From Candidatus Finniella inopinata (GTDB taxonomy: Bacteria; Pseudomonadota; Alphaproteobacteria; Paracaedibacterales; CAITNM01): a stretch of DNA of 6,010 nucleotides. The stretch's first letter is position 1; each line of letters begins with the position of its first letter. Below are positions 5,567-6,010 of this stretch, piece by piece. The stretch is from positions 1 through 6,010 of the forward strand of contig CAMDPB010000075.1 in assembly GCA_945903885.1 (NCBI GenBank), read 5' to 3'. The notes beneath the pieces were generated by a model. The model worked only from the letters and a program-made list of their open reading frames with translations. It had not been told where the DNA came from and did no database searches. A program made the translations under genes and the position numbers.

Positions 5567-6010
5567 TTAGTCCCCATCCCCAGCGACAGTTCTCCATACT
5601 GAATCAGACCTCATATCTGCAATAGTAAGAGCTGTTTTTTCGTATTCAGCTTTTAAAGCAGCTAAAACTTCAAGAATAGGTGCTCGCACTGCTTGGTAGC
5701 TAAACAATGTGCCTCTTAAGCATTGAGTATCTGCGTACGAAGTAACTGCACTGTATGCTTGTTGTTGTCCTTGCATGAAATTTGGATTAGTCTCTCTGGT
5801 ATACTTGGCTAATATCTGGACTAATTTTGTATCCAAGCCATTATTAACATCTTTAGTCACCATATAATAGGGGAATGCATCAAAACCATTCAAAAAACTA
5901 GGATTATTTGTTATCCACAAAGCATCTTTTAGTAACTCTAATTTTTTAAATCCTTGTTCTGTGTTGATCTCTTTGGAGATTCTGTTTATTAAATGCCGGC
6001 GTCTATTTTC
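5567..6010 (-). CDS. Unrecognised protein, C-terminal 147 residues (start beyond window)
   Basis: I do not recognise this protein. The frame is open from the window edge to a TAA at 5569-5567, and a strong terminator follows, which supports a real gene. Counting from the window edge, residues 1-30 are charged and helical (many Arg, Lys, Glu). Residues 31-60 contain an Asn/aromatic-rich stretch with WITNNPSFLNGFDAFPYYMV (32-51). Residues 62-135 look like two or three amphipathic helices (for example ILEVLAALKAEYEKTALTIA, 112-131), and the protein ends acidic in AGDGD. No membrane segment and no catalytic motif can be seen in this part. A TTG at 5920 could begin a shorter 117-residue protein, but the reading frame and protein-like composition continue upstream of it, so a longer gene is more likely. 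It converges on the tRNA-Asn gene. Confidence 0.7.
   Translation of the reverse strand, partial: ENRRRHLINRISKEINTEQGFKKLELLKDALWITNNPSFLNGFDAFPYYMVTKDVNNGLDTKLVQILAKYTRETNPNFMQGQQQAYSAVTSYADTQCLRGTLFSYQAVRAPILEVLAALKAEYEKTALTIADMRSDSVWRTVAGDGD

Overview
This AT-rich window looks like ordinary housekeeping chromosome from an alphaproteobacterium. The evidence is a COX15-type heme A synthase, a glutamyl-tRNA synthetase of the short alphaproteobacterial GltX type, a YggT protein, RbfA and thioredoxin. The low GC, the A/T-ending codons and the closeness to Rickettsiales/Holosporales-like proteins suggest an obligately or facultatively intracellular lineage such as Holosporales. That placement is inferred from sequence character, not from a search.

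Layout. At the left edge, on the minus strand, lies ctaA (heme A synthase) without its C-terminus. Across a 155-base intergenic region with a good sigma70-like promoter, the plus strand carries yggT and then rbfA, 19 bases apart and probably cotranscribed. Next comes an unrecognised 225-residue protein with a TTG start, a Gln/Pro-rich N-terminal half and one membrane segment. It is followed by gltX, whose 3' end overlaps the start of an arginase gene by 13 bases, so these two probably form one transcription unit. A second good promoter (TTGTCA, 17 bases, TATAAA) drives trxA (thioredoxin). A complete tRNA-Asn(GTT) gene with encoded CCA follows. At the right edge, on the minus strand, is the 3' part of an unrecognised gene with a clear intrinsic terminator.

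Function. The genes serve unrelated core tasks: cytochrome oxidase cofactor synthesis, 30S ribosome maturation, tRNA charging, arginine breakdown and thiol redox. They do not form a visible single pathway. I see no insertion sequence, CRISPR array, phage gene or toxin-antitoxin pair. The least explained parts are the Gln/Pro-rich membrane protein, the partial gene at the right end, the gltX-arginase coupling, and a few short symmetric elements in the intergenic regions. I found nothing that amounts to a convincing new biological system.
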